Origin: Saccharolobus caldissimus | GTDB lineage: Archaea > Thermoproteota > Thermoprotei_A > Sulfolobales > Sulfolobaceae | Assembly: GCF_020886315.1 (NCBI RefSeq) | Contig: NZ_AP025226.1 | Span: 2,630,001 to 2,694,000, forward strand | Length of the DNA: 64,000 bases | Direction of reading: 5' to 3' | Shown: positions 38,667-48,299 of the stretch, one piece after another | Position numbering within the stretch: position 1 is the stretch's first letter | Layout: each line of letters opens with the position of its first letter | Translations under genes and position numbers: made by a program | Notes under the pieces: generated by a model | What the model was told of the DNA's origin: nothing | The model's database searches: none | The model's input: only the letters and a program-made list of their open reading frames with translations

Positions 38667-39564
38667 GAAAGTAACCTTAGTAATTAAACCTTTAGAACCA
38701 TTAATGCTAAGATCTTCTGGAGAATTTGATATAGAAACTAAAGGTCCGGCATCATATGCTAAATCTTTACTAATTCCTAGGCCGTCTACAATAGCAGGAA
38801 TGTTAGCATCCTTATTATATAAAGGCGTAGTTAAGGAAAATTGGATAGATGAAGCAAAGGAGAACATAAAACCGATAAACGAGATTTGTGGCCCGTTGTT
38901 GGTTAAAGAGAATTACGCCTATGTTCCGTTAAGAATAGGGGGTGTATTCACTCTTATTAAAGCCCCTTTAGATAAATTATCTGAAAGTATTAGAGACAAA
39001 ATTTACGATATAATTAAGTTTTATAAAGATGAAGATAAAGAGGAGATCGACTACAATAAGATAGATACTGAAATAAGTGAATTAACAAGAGAAGATCTAT
39101 CATCCGTTGTACTCATTCAACCTAGATTAGGAATAGGGTTAGACAGAAGTAAGAAGATTACTAAAGAAGGAATGCTGTATATTGCGAATTTCGTTTCGAT
39201 AGATGCCGAAATTCATGTTATTCTAACTGGTGATAAAGATGAAATTAAAAGGTCATTAGATGCCAAGATAGCCTTTTTAGGTGGAGAAGGAAGGATAGTA
39301 AAATTAAGTATACTTGATAAAGAGACCTTCAACTGTAGCAAGAACATTTCTGATGGAATTTTATTATCTCCTTTACCCGTAAATGAAGCCGATAAGTTCA
39401 TAGGAGAACTTGGCATTATAGGTATGGGTTTTGACATTAGAAATAAGAAAAGGAAGGAGATAGTAAAAGCTATCCTTGAGGGTAGTATTGTAATGAACGC
39501 TAATCCGATAACTAAATATAATGCTTTAGGATATAGTAGTCAAATCGTATTAGATCTGAAATAA
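38659..39564 (+). CDS. cmr3: Type III-B RAMP subunit Cmr3 (operon 1)
   Basis: Cas5-group subunit that binds the crRNA 5' handle beside Cmr2. 301 residues starting at GTG 38659. The N-terminal IKPLEPLMLRSSGEFD and IPRPSTIAGMLASLLY are typical for Cmr3, and the C-terminal RLGIGLDRSKK and GGEGRIVKL match the paralogue in operon 2. It ends operon 1 and overlaps cmr2 by 8 bp. Confidence 0.93.
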   Translation: MSEKVTLVIKPLEPLMLRSSGEFDIETKGPASYAKSLLIPRPSTIAGMLASLLYKGVVKENWIDEAKENIKPINEICGPLLVKENYAYVPLRIGGVFTLIKAPLDKLSESIRDKIYDIIKFYKDEDKEEIDYNKIDTEISELTREDLSSVVLIQPRLGIGLDRSKKITKEGMLYIANFVSIDAEIHVILTGDKDEIKRSLDAKIAFLGGEGRIVKLSILDKETFNCSKNISDGILLSPLPVNEADKFIGELGIIGMGFDIRNKKRKEIVKAILEGSIVMNANPITKYNALGYSSQIVLDLK

Positions 39565-39722
39565 TAGCTTTAATGTATTGATAATATCAAAATCGGTTAT
39601 TTTACAATAATTTATTTACTGTTTATTCTTCATTTAGAGAAAATATCATTTAACGAATTTATGGTATGATGGTACTTCGGTACACTCCGAAGAAGTTAAT
39701 TAAGGAAAAGGCTTAAACTTAA

Positions 39723-39930
39723 GAGTGTGGATAACAATTTTGTTAATTCAGTATAAATTATATAAAGTATAATTTTATTTTCAATTCACCGTAAGATTTA
39801 TCAGTTAATAAAATATAGTATTGTAACTTTAACCATGTCCAAAATTTTTATTGTAAATCCGGGAGTTTAAATGGTATAACTTTAAGGAAATTTTAACCAA
39901 ATTTCAAATGAACGAAATTGTTGTCCACAC
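39723..39930. repeat. IS6-derived miniature element (208 bp)
   Basis: The left end gagtgtggataacaattttg followed by ttaattcagtataaattat, and the right end tttcaaatgaacgaaattg followed by ttgtccacac, match the termini of the full IS6 copies at 20867 and 61663. The transposase gene is missing and the middle is unrelated AT-rich sequence. No clear target duplication is seen. Confidence 0.8.
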
Positions 39931-39965
39931 AGAAATATTTATGTTAAAAAATAAATGACTATATT

Positions 39966-40009
39966 ACGAAGCTTAAAAAATATATACTTAAGAATTTAGA
40001 AGATTTAAT
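39966..40009 (+). promoter_or_regulatory. Likely promoter of Cmr operon 2
   Basis: gaagcttaaaaaatatatac (39968-39987) is a good archaeal BRE/TATA box about 25-30 bp upstream of a start site at or just before the cmr7 ATG, which suggests a leaderless message. Confidence 0.5.
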
Positions 40010-40570
40010 ATGAGTAGTTTAACAGAGTACGTTTTTATACCGATTATAAATAAGATTGGTAATAGTATCACTATTGCAAACAATAGTGGCAGAAAAACTA
40101 TTAATATTAGCGATCAAAATATAGAAATATCTACGAATCGATCTGATCATATAACTTTTGTAGACGAAAGAGGTAACATTCGTAATGTTCTAGTAATCAC
40201 GGGTTATACGGTAAATGAAAATACTGGGTTGCTAGTACCTACTTTAGATCCTTGTGATTATGTTAAAGGAATTTTGGTTGCTGTACCTCATCAGCTCCAG
40301 TCTAATTCTATCCTAAAATTAAAATTGCAAACAAGTAAATTATATATATTAAGAAAGGGCAGAATACCTAATGAGTTAACAGTAAATATTTTTACCGTTA
40401 GCCCCTCCAGTTCCAATACTATAAACACTAAATTTATGACTATTAATGATAATGATTTAGATACTGTTTATAATTTCTTTAATGAAATATATCAAATAGA
40501 TCAGTCTATCCAAGAAAAGTTAAGAAAAGATATTAAAGAATTATTTAACTATTATGCCATTAGTCAATAA
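40010..40570 (+). CDS. cmr7: Cmr7, Sulfolobales-specific Cmr subunit
   Basis: 186 residues, predicted mostly beta strands with a helical C-terminus (SIQEKLRKDIKELFNYYA). No catalytic motif is visible. The identification rests on size and on the gene order cmr7-4-5-1-6-2-3, which is the order known for the Saccharolobus solfataricus Cmr complex, where Cmr7 dimers decorate the complex. Operon 1 has no such gene. It is the first gene after the promoter, with a 15-bp gap to cmr4. Confidence 0.75.
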   Translation: MSSLTEYVFIPIINKIGNSITIANNSGRKTINISDQNIEISTNRSDHITFVDERGNIRNVLVITGYTVNENTGLLVPTLDPCDYVKGILVAVPHQLQSNSILKLKLQTSKLYILRKGRIPNELTVNIFTVSPSSSNTINTKFMTINDNDLDTVYNFFNEIYQIDQSIQEKLRKDIKELFNYYAISQ

Positions 40571-40585
40571 GTTTTTGTGATAAGC

Positions 40586-41440
40586 ATGCCTTACTATGTT
40601 TTTTCTGAATTGTTTTTTATTCATGCTATTACTCACCTTCACGTTGGTTCTGGCTCGTCTATAGAGGAGGAAATAGATTTACCGTTTCAAAGAGATGAGT
40701 TGGGTTATCCAACAATTTACGCTTCAAGTTTGAAAGGGGCGATAAAGTCATTTCTTTTAAAGGAATTTCCAAGTAGGAGAGACGTAATTTATAAAGTATT
40801 AGGTGAGGATGAAAACCCCGAGGAAGCTTCATTAGGTACTTTTTTAGACGCAATACTATTCGCGATACCGGCTAGGATTATAGAGATTAACAGTGTTAAA
40901 CCCCACGTTTGGGTTTACGTTACCACATATGAGCTCTTAAAGAAGGTTAAATTGTACTTAGAATCGATATCTCAATTATCTAACGTTTCCTTTAATTTTA
41001 AGAATGTAATTGATAGTATACTTTCTAAGGAAGGAAAGAACATTACACTAAGCAATAGTCTGAAAGGCGTTATTTTAAATGAAGACTTCTACGTTGAGTT
41101 AGAGGCTTTTAATGCTAATATTCTTGATATAACTAATAGCGTTCCATTGCTGGTGTTAGAAGATTCTATAGGGAGAGAAGTAATCAATAGGTCTTTAATT
41201 AGAGTTAGGAGGATAAGGATAGACAGGAATAGGAAGACTGTACAGACTGGGGGTTTGTGGTCTGAGGAATACGTTCCTATGAAGACTATTTTCTTTTCAG
41301 CATTCCTAGGCAAGGAGAGTAAGGAGACTGCATTGTTTGTCAGTTGTATCTTAAGGAGTTTAAAATATATTATCCTAGGCGGTAAGGAGACCATAGGAAA
41401 GGGAGTAGTTGAGTTGAGGTGGGGAAGAGATGTCTTATGA
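40586..41440 (+). CDS. cmr4: Type III-B CRISPR effector subunit Cmr4 (operon 2)
   Basis: ATG 40586 (MPYYVFSELFFIH) was chosen because it aligns with the start of the operon 1 copy. GTG 40577 is also in frame. HVGSGSSIEEEIDLPFQRDE has the catalytic-type Asp31, SSLKGAIKSFLL the RAMP loop, and GGKETIGKGVVEL the C-terminal glycine motif. About half the residues appear shared with the operon 1 Cmr4, highest in the active-site region. It overlaps cmr5 by 11 bp. Confidence 0.95.
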   Translation: MPYYVFSELFFIHAITHLHVGSGSSIEEEIDLPFQRDELGYPTIYASSLKGAIKSFLLKEFPSRRDVIYKVLGEDENPEEASLGTFLDAILFAIPARIIEINSVKPHVWVYVTTYELLKKVKLYLESISQLSNVSFNFKNVIDSILSKEGKNITLSNSLKGVILNEDFYVELEAFNANILDITNSVPLLVLEDSIGREVINRSLIRVRRIRIDRNRKTVQTGGLWSEEYVPMKTIFFSAFLGKESKETALFVSCILRSLKYIILGGKETIGKGVVELRWGRDVL

Positions 41441-41894
41441 TGATTATAAATTGGCTATAGAAGCGTTTAATAAGGCGTTAAATTCTCTAAAAGGAGATGC
41501 TAGGAGTAAATTTAGGAGTAGGGCCAGGGATATGGTTGAGGAAATTTATACTTCTGGCTTTATTCCTACTTTCTTTTATATAATATCTAAAGCCGGGCTG
41601 GAAACTAATGATAAGATAGATAAGCTAGTCACACTATTGGATTCTCCAGCTTCAGCAAGCATTAATTTAGGTAGCGGAGAGGAGGCCTCTTACATGGCCT
41701 ATTTGTTTGTTATTCTGTACTATTTAACTGAGAGGAATATTGTAGATAAAAAGTTTCTAATTGATAAGCTTAGGTGTAATAGGATAGAACTCATAGACAA
41801 ATTATATGAGCTATCTCCTATAATTTCCGCTAGGATAAAGAGGTATTTAATGGCAATTAAGAGGTTAGCTGAGGCTGTAATAGAGGGGAGGTAA
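41430..41894 (+). CDS. cmr5: Type III-B small subunit Cmr5 (operon 2)
   Basis: 154 residues, all-helical. SKFRSRARDMVEEIYTSGFIPTFFYIISKAG-region (RARDMVEEIYTSGF) and LMAIKRLAEAVIEG correspond to conserved parts of the operon 1 copy. Twelve residues shorter than that copy. It ends one base before cmr1. Confidence 0.9.
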   Translation: MSYDDYKLAIEAFNKALNSLKGDARSKFRSRARDMVEEIYTSGFIPTFFYIISKAGLETNDKIDKLVTLLDSPASASINLGSGEEASYMAYLFVILYYLTERNIVDKKFLIDKLRCNRIELIDKLYELSPIISARIKRYLMAIKRLAEAVIEGR

Positions 41895-43340
41895 ATGGAA
41901 GAGTTGTTAATGTCTTTTAAGCTGAAGGCTCTTTATCCGTTAACCGGAGGATATAATAGGCATAGTATAAACCAGTTTTATGAAGAGAGTGTTAGGCCTA
42001 CAGAGATTAAGGGGCTGTGGAGGTGGTGGAATAGGGTTTTATTTAATACTGTAAGTCACGCAAACGGAGGTAAGCTCTATACTTATGACTCTATAGATAG
42101 ACTTTTCGAGGACGTTTTTGGAAGTGAAAATAAGAAGTCTGCAGTGAGGTTAGAGGTAATAACTGATGAGGGAAGTGATAATCGATTTGAGTTATTTGAT
42201 GTAGAGTTAGATAAGGCAATAGATTGCTTAAAGAACTATAAGGGGAAAGTGACTGTAGACTTAAAAGATAACGAAATAGTAGTTAAAACAGAAAATTCCT
42301 CAATTCCTATAGTTTTTAAATCTAATTTAGATGTAAGTAAAATCAAGGATCTAGTGTATGAGAATAAACTTCTTAACTTTGATCTCTTAGGTTTTAAGAG
42401 TATCGACATAGACACTACTAAAATTTCAAATGAGAATGAACTTAAGAAAATTTTACATGTTTTAGCTATAAATTACTTAGAATACTTTAACATTAATCCT
42501 GAAGTAGAATTTACTCTTAATATTTATCTAGATAAAAATCGTGAAAATGAAAATAATCAAAGTTTTGAGAACAAGCTTAGGTTTGCGTTATATAGTTTAT
42601 TAGTTTTTATACTGCTGGGGGGTATTGGTAGGAAGACCAGCAGAGGATTTGGTAGTTTATCAATGATTGATGTAAATTGTTATGATGAGCTATGTACTGA
42701 TTTAGAAAGTTATATTAATGAAATTTTAAAGGTAAATGATAGAAAAGAGCTTAAAGATAAATTAATACAATTAATTCATGACATAGAATATAATGTTCCT
42801 TTTCCTAGTGAAGAGTATAGGTTGGAAAAAGTTATTTTTAACAATAATAACATGGTATACTATTATTTAGCTCCAAGAGAATTTCTGGAAAACACCTTAT
42901 TTATAGATGAGATCAATCCAGATAAGGTAGAATATACACTTAATACTATACCAGAGGTGGTTATGAAAGGAGGAAAATGTAGTCAGCTTATTCAAAATTA
43001 TTTAGGCTTCCTAGTATTATTTTGTGGGAATAGAGCAAATGAAATAAGTATTATTAATAATACACAGGCTATTGATAATTACTTAAAATCGTTAGGATAT
43101 AGTAACTGTAATTTTAATTTATGGATAACAAAATATTACAAAATTTTTAGTTACCAAAGCCGTAGACCATCAACTTTAAGGTTTAAAATATTAACTATAA
43201 ACCAAGAAAAGACTTTTCTTTTAACATACCTATTGATTCCATCATATATTGAATACATTACAGATAGTCCAGTTAATGTAGACTATAAAGTATTGTGTAA
43301 AGATCTTAGAACCTTGGCAGAATGTGTGGGTAAAAAATGA
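41895..43340 (+). CDS. cmr1: Type III-B RAMP subunit Cmr1 (operon 2)
   Basis: 481 residues. YPLTGGYNRHSIN, RPTEIKGLWRWWNRVLF and GGIGRKTSRGFGSL mark the two RAMP domains. VFGSENKKSAVRL is close to VFGSMDKKSVVRL in operon 1. The C-terminal half has diverged most between the two copies. It overlaps cmr6 by 4 bp. Confidence 0.93.
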   Translation: MEELLMSFKLKALYPLTGGYNRHSINQFYEESVRPTEIKGLWRWWNRVLFNTVSHANGGKLYTYDSIDRLFEDVFGSENKKSAVRLEVITDEGSDNRFELFDVELDKAIDCLKNYKGKVTVDLKDNEIVVKTENSSIPIVFKSNLDVSKIKDLVYENKLLNFDLLGFKSIDIDTTKISNENELKKILHVLAINYLEYFNINPEVEFTLNIYLDKNRENENNQSFENKLRFALYSLLVFILLGGIGRKTSRGFGSLSMIDVNCYDELCTDLESYINEILKVNDRKELKDKLIQLIHDIEYNVPFPSEEYRLEKVIFNNNNMVYYYLAPREFLENTLFIDEINPDKVEYTLNTIPEVVMKGGKCSQLIQNYLGFLVLFCGNRANEISIINNTQAIDNYLKSLGYSNCNFNLWITKYYKIFSYQSRRPSTLRFKILTINQEKTFLLTYLLIPSYIEYITDSPVNVDYKVLCKDLRTLAECVGKK

Positions 43341-44188
43341 AGAATCACATTTGTTTGTTAAATATAATAAACAAACTAACACAGATAGAAAATAATAATC
43401 TTTTTTCATTACTAAGTTTAACAAGCATAATATACAACGATTTTGGTGAATTTGTTTCAAACCTTGATATATGCAGTTCTAGTAAATTTCTCTCAAAATA
43501 TAATATTATAATTCTAAATGAGAAGAATAAAAATAAAGATATTGAAAAGAAGAGAAGCATATTTGAAAAGGAGATAGCTGAACTTGTCTCAGAGAACTTT
43601 AAATTAAAGGGCGAAGAAGTAAGGGAATTCTTTAATAATCTCAAAGGTATACTAAAGTCGTTAAAGTACACAGTAATAGATGTTGAAATAACTACTAGGA
43701 CAAGAGCTCTAATTGGAGTTTCAACATCTTTAGGCAAGCTAATTTTCGATTCTGGAATCTCTTTTGATCCCTACATGAATTTGCCTTACATACCCGCTTC
43801 TGAAATTAAAGGCATTGTAAGGAGTTACATTGAAGATAAATTAGGCGAACAAGAAGCTAAGGAAATTTTCGGAGACGAGGAAAGAGAAGGGAGTGTAAAC
43901 TTTACAGACGCTTACCCCGTGAGAGCTGAGAATTTCTTATTTGTCCCTGACGTAATCACACCGCATTATAATGAGAAAAAGTCTGAGGCTGATGCGGAAC
44001 CAAGGCCGGCTATACATTTAGTAATTGCACCTAAAGTGACGTTTCGCTTTTTAATTTATTATAAGCGGAAAGATGTTGGAAAACCTATATGTGATGCACT
44101 GCCCATAGTACTCATAAGGGGTTTAGGAGCTAGATCTTCAGTAGGATATTCCTTATTTGAATTGAGTAAGATAGAGGTGATAAGATGA
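43337..44188 (+). CDS. cmr6: Type III-B RAMP subunit Cmr6 (operon 2)
   Basis: 283 residues. GISFDPYMNLPYIPASEIKG is the Cmr6 signature, almost identical to the operon 1 copy. NFTDAYPVRAE and RGLGARSSVGYSLF follow in the expected order. The first 100 residues are weakly conserved. It overlaps both neighbours by 4 bp. Confidence 0.93.
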   Translation: MKNHICLLNIINKLTQIENNNLFSLLSLTSIIYNDFGEFVSNLDICSSSKFLSKYNIIILNEKNKNKDIEKKRSIFEKEIAELVSENFKLKGEEVREFFNNLKGILKSLKYTVIDVEITTRTRALIGVSTSLGKLIFDSGISFDPYMNLPYIPASEIKGIVRSYIEDKLGEQEAKEIFGDEEREGSVNFTDAYPVRAENFLFVPDVITPHYNEKKSEADAEPRPAIHLVIAPKVTFRFLIYYKRKDVGKPICDALPIVLIRGLGARSSVGYSLFELSKIEVIR

Positions 44189-47100
44189 GTACTGGTGGAA
44201 ATAATATTTCTACAAATGAGTTTATAATACAAAAGATAAAAGCGTTATTACATGATCCTCCTAATAAGTCTGCTATAATAAGCTGGAATATTCTATCTAA
44301 GAGTCTAGGACTTGATAAGCGTTTAAGACGTAAACATGAAACAGAAGCTAAAAGTCTAGCTAAAGCAATATTTGATAATAAATTAGGTAATGGCAAGATT
44401 AGGAATAACAACGTTCATAAGGCCGATAATTTAGCATCTTCTATCGATAGATATCTAGGAAGTATCGTATATCGCAGTAGTAGTATTTTTCCTGAAATAA
44501 ATATAAAATTAAAGAATATCTTATTACCTAGTCTTACTAAAGAAGATTATGATTTATCGCACTTTCCGATATTTAGCAGATATAATCCTAAAATACCGTT
44601 AAACCCAGAGTTAAGGAAATCTTATGTTTCTAACTTAAAAAAATACTATAATGCAATAGCTGACGAAATATTAGCCTATCAGGCATTTTATTTAGCGTAC
44701 GAGCTTAGCTGGATTGATAATAATCTATTAATAGGTCCTGCAGATACTAGAAATCCTACTCACACAATTTTTGACCATTTATACGCAACTGCTGCAATGA
44801 TGAATTGGATATTAAGTTTAGAAAAAGAAGCAAAGGGCTACTTGCTAGGAATAGATACTATAGGAGTTGCAGACTTCATAAGCAAGGGAAGGAAGACTAG
44901 GGACTTATGGATTTCTAGTTATTTAGTGTCAGCTCTACTCTGGTACGTCATTACTTGGTTTATTGAGGAATATGGCTCAGACGTTGTACTCTTCCCCTCG
45001 TTAAGGTTTAATCAATTTTATGCGTTTTATCTTTTAGAAAAATTAAGAAAAGAAGGGGTATCAGATGATGTTATAGATGAAGTAAAGGAGTTAATAACTA
45101 AGTACATATTTAATGGTGACGATCTGTTTGAGAAATTGGAAATCCCGCCCTATCCGATAATACCCGGTAGGATTACGTTAATCTTACCGGGGTTAATAAG
45201 GGAAGGTGAAGAATATAAGAAGCTTCCAGACGATAACTACTTCATTTCTAAGGTAAAGGAAAGGTATAATGAGGGTTGGCGTAAGCTAATTGAGGGATTA
45301 AAGTGCTATTCCGAACTAAAGAGGGAAGACGGTTTCTGGAATTTAGTATGCAGAGTGTTAAAACTGACGGAAGATTTCTTCCAAACTACTCCCTTAAATA
45401 TTCGTGTGAAACAAGTGAGTGTAACTAAGAATGAGATATTTATTATTAAAAATAAGGATGAGCTACACCCGTATTCCTGGAAGGTTTACGATAATAAGTA
45501 CCGCCAATTAGTCAGTGAATTTAAGAGGAGTAAATTAGTGAAAGTTACTCCCGAGTCACGCTTAAAATTATTTGAATTAACTAAATTTGACAAGTTACCC
45601 CAAATTGGTGAGAAATCTAAAAGAGGTTACGAATTCTGTACTCCATGCGGTGTTTTGCCAGCGGTAGTTATTATGCCAAAGGAAGATGATTTCGAGAAAA
45701 AATTAATTGAGCTTGGGATTGCAAGAGATGAGAAAGACGTAAGATCTATAAAGAATATGATTTCACCAGGTGAAAGGCTTTGCCCATGGTGTTTAGTGAA
45801 AAGGGCTTTAGGGGCTGAGCCCAGACTTATGAGAATTCTTTTGCTAGGGGATCTTTACAGTGTTAAGGAAATTGTAAATGAAATCGTGAGTAAAGATGTT
45901 AAGATAGAAATTCCGTCAACTAGTGGTATTGCGTCGATTAAAACTTTTGAGGAAATGATTGAGAAGAAAAACGAAATCTGTGAAGATCTAAAGGAAGAGG
46001 AAGTTTGTAAGACTCCTAATGAGAAAATACTTTCTATGTGGCAGTGGTTTAATAAGAATTACTATAACGGGATAAATCTTACTGTAGATCCAGAGGCGTA
46101 CTGGTTTAGTGAGAAGAGAAGGAGATATTATTTCTCTCTCTTTAGAAGACATAGAATAACTTTTCCATCACCTTATTACGCTTTAGTTAGGGCTGATAGT
46201 GATTACTTGGGGGATTTGTTAGAAGGTAAGTTAACTCCTTATTTGGCTGGAATTATTGATTCTGGAGATTATGCTAATATCACTGAGAAGAAAGAAGTAA
46301 GTAAATTATTAGAGGAATATTTAGTAAATGCCGGAAGTGGGCCAATAGTAGATTACGTTAAGACAGTACTAGAGTGTATCAAAGGAAATTTAAAGACATG
46401 TCAATGTGCATTGAAAATTTATTCGGATGAAGTTTCTCGGTTAAATAAAAAGATAAACGTAAAGAAAGAAGTTGAGAATAGTCTTAAATATTTTAGAACT
46501 ATTTTAGAGGAGGGAAGAATAATAGTTACTCCTGCTTGGCATGTATCGATTTCTTCAGCACTCAATAGAGGGCTTCTCGTAGAATTAGAATTGATTAATA
46601 AACATAAGGGATTTGTAATTTATGCGGGGGGAGATGATTTATTGGCAATGTTACCAGTAGATGAAGTTTTAGATTTTATTAAGGAGAGTAGAAGAGCATT
46701 TGCAGGATTTGGAACAGAAAAATTAGGTAATATATGTTTAGAGAATGGATTCGTTAGAATCAATAGTGCTTACTATTCTTCATTACCTATAGTAGGCAGA
46801 TCGTATTCTGTAATTATAGCACACTATGCCGATCCGCTATTTTTCGTCATAAATGATTCTTATAATCTTTTAGAGGAGGGGAAGGAAATGATAAGATATA
46901 AAGTAATGTATAACGGAGAATATAAGGACGCTAAGAAGGATGTTGCAATATTTAGATATCAAGGTTTAACATCAGTCATTCCATTATCGTTAAAGAGACC
47001 TATAGTTAACTCTGTGAGTGACTTTAACGAAATAGCCTCTACCATAGACGTAATATTAGAACTAAAGAAGAGGATCGATGAGGATCGTATTTCCGTGTCC

Positions 47101-47343
47101 TTACTTTACGATTATGAGGAGTATAAACACTTAATCGTAGCTAGTGATGAGAAGTATTTAACTGAATTCTTAATAAAGAATTGGATAAAAAGAAATTCTC
47201 TTAGAAAACATATTGAGTTTACTATTGATGAGAAGTTATACGGTGTTAGGTTAACTATTGAAAATTACCCGATTAAAATTCCTAATGACCTAATTTCTAA
47301 CATTGTTTATACTCTTAGAATAATTTACGGTGGCGAGAAATGA
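44185..47343 (+). CDS. cmr2: Type III-B large subunit Cmr2/Cas10 (operon 2)
   Basis: 1052 residues. LLHDPPNKSA has the His23-Asp24 pair, THTIFDHLYATAAM the second HD-region histidines, FCTPCGVLPA and LCPWCLVKRALG the zinc cysteines, and YAGGDDLLAML the palm motif (GGDD at 815-818). The cyclase motif is intact, so both operons can in principle make cyclic oligoadenylates. It is 35 residues longer than the operon 1 protein, partly by a longer N-terminus and an insertion at YWFSEKRRRYYFSLFRRH. Confidence 0.95.
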   Translation: MSTGGNNISTNEFIIQKIKALLHDPPNKSAIISWNILSKSLGLDKRLRRKHETEAKSLAKAIFDNKLGNGKIRNNNVHKADNLASSIDRYLGSIVYRSSSIFPEINIKLKNILLPSLTKEDYDLSHFPIFSRYNPKIPLNPELRKSYVSNLKKYYNAIADEILAYQAFYLAYELSWIDNNLLIGPADTRNPTHTIFDHLYATAAMMNWILSLEKEAKGYLLGIDTIGVADFISKGRKTRDLWISSYLVSALLWYVITWFIEEYGSDVVLFPSLRFNQFYAFYLLEKLRKEGVSDDVIDEVKELITKYIFNGDDLFEKLEIPPYPIIPGRITLILPGLIREGEEYKKLPDDNYFISKVKERYNEGWRKLIEGLKCYSELKREDGFWNLVCRVLKLTEDFFQTTPLNIRVKQVSVTKNEIFIIKNKDELHPYSWKVYDNKYRQLVSEFKRSKLVKVTPESRLKLFELTKFDKLPQIGEKSKRGYEFCTPCGVLPAVVIMPKEDDFEKKLIELGIARDEKDVRSIKNMISPGERLCPWCLVKRALGAEPRLMRILLLGDLYSVKEIVNEIVSKDVKIEIPSTSGIASIKTFEEMIEKKNEICEDLKEEEVCKTPNEKILSMWQWFNKNYYNGINLTVDPEAYWFSEKRRRYYFSLFRRHRITFPSPYYALVRADSDYLGDLLEGKLTPYLAGIIDSGDYANITEKKEVSKLLEEYLVNAGSGPIVDYVKTVLECIKGNLKTCQCALKIYSDEVSRLNKKINVKKEVENSLKYFRTILEEGRIIVTPAWHVSISSALNRGLLVELELINKHKGFVIYAGGDDLLAMLPVDEVLDFIKESRRAFAGFGTEKLGNICLENGFVRINSAYYSSLPIVGRSYSVIIAHYADPLFFVINDSYNLLEEGKEMIRYKVMYNGEYKDAKKDVAIFRYQGLTSVIPLSLKRPIVNSVSDFNEIASTIDVILELKKRIDEDRISVSLLYDYEEYKHLIVASDEKYLTEFLIKNWIKRNSLRKHIEFTIDEKLYGVRLTIENYPIKIPNDLISNIVYTLRIIYGGEK

Positions 47344-48287
47344 TGAAGAGAGTGTTAATAAAACCGTTGGAACCATTAATGTTTAGAAGTCAGGGAGAAT
47401 TTGAGCCCTTAATTACCGGTTCCCATACTACAGCACAGTCTTTAATAATACCAAGACCTTCCACAATTGCCGGAATGTTAGGTTATATATTATTTAACAA
47501 GAGTTCTAGGACTGGGGACTGGTTATCGGACTTAACGAATTTGCTATCTACTACTATTTACGGAACTTTCATAGAGACTAATGGAGAGTATTTATTTCCT
47601 CTCAGAATGGGCAATTATTTAGCTTTAGTAGACCAACAACATCTTATAAACCTACCTATTTTGCTAGAAAAAGAATACGAACAACGGGAGAAGGAGATTT
47701 ATGAACTTTTTTACGATAAAAATAAACTATTCCAGATCATAAACCATCAAGATAGGATAGGAATAAGTATAGATAAAAGTACCAGAACTGTTAAAGAACA
47801 TTATCTTTACTCAGCTAGATATTTAGCATTTAAGAAGGAGGTTAATTACGTAATATTCATAGATAATGATGCGATAAGTGATAAAATAAACGGTAAAATA
47901 GTGAACTTTGGAGGGGAAAATAGAATAGCTAAGCTTGAAGTTGATGACTGTAAAGTGGATAAAGGTATTGAAGAAGAGTATTACTTGACATTATCTCCTA
48001 TCTTAATTCCCGATGAAGCTTTAGATAATTTCCTTGATAACATAAGCGATTATGTTGCAATGGGTAAGGTGGATAAGATAAGCTTAGGATTCGATATTGC
48101 TAATACTAAAAGAAAAGAGATGCTAACGGCTATTTTAGAGGGTAGTATAGTCAAGAGAGGTATTGTTGATTTTATTAAAAAGGAGATTAACAACGATTTG
48201 CTAGATAGGTTTACTAAGTATGAAAAAATAGGATATAACACCCTTATGAGTCTTTGCAAGTTAGCGTTCAGAAAGATATTAAGCTAA
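47340..48287 (+). CDS. cmr3: Type III-B RAMP subunit Cmr3 (operon 2)
   Basis: 315 residues. IKPLEPLMFRSQGEFEPL and IPRPSTIAGMLGYILF at the N-terminus, RIGISIDKSTRTVKE and GGENRIAKLEV in the middle. It binds the crRNA 5' end next to Cmr2. Last gene of operon 2, overlapping cmr2 by 4 bp. Confidence 0.93.
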   Translation: MMKRVLIKPLEPLMFRSQGEFEPLITGSHTTAQSLIIPRPSTIAGMLGYILFNKSSRTGDWLSDLTNLLSTTIYGTFIETNGEYLFPLRMGNYLALVDQQHLINLPILLEKEYEQREKEIYELFYDKNKLFQIINHQDRIGISIDKSTRTVKEHYLYSARYLAFKKEVNYVIFIDNDAISDKINGKIVNFGGENRIAKLEVDDCKVDKGIEEEYYLTLSPILIPDEALDNFLDNISDYVAMGKVDKISLGFDIANTKRKEMLTAILEGSIVKRGIVDFIKKEINNDLLDRFTKYEKIGYNTLMSLCKLAFRKILS

Positions 48288-48299
48288 TTAATGTTATTA

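Larger units (their letters stand above)
39565..40009. other. Region between the two Cmr operons
   Basis: It contains an IS6-derived repeat and, after it, the promoter of operon 2. No gene is present. Confidence 0.6.

Noticed and set aside
43345-43737. Minus-strand 130-residue frame opposite cmr6
   Set aside because: It is the antisense shadow of a confident cmr gene, with Ser/Leu/Phe-rich composition typical of reverse frames of AT-rich genes.
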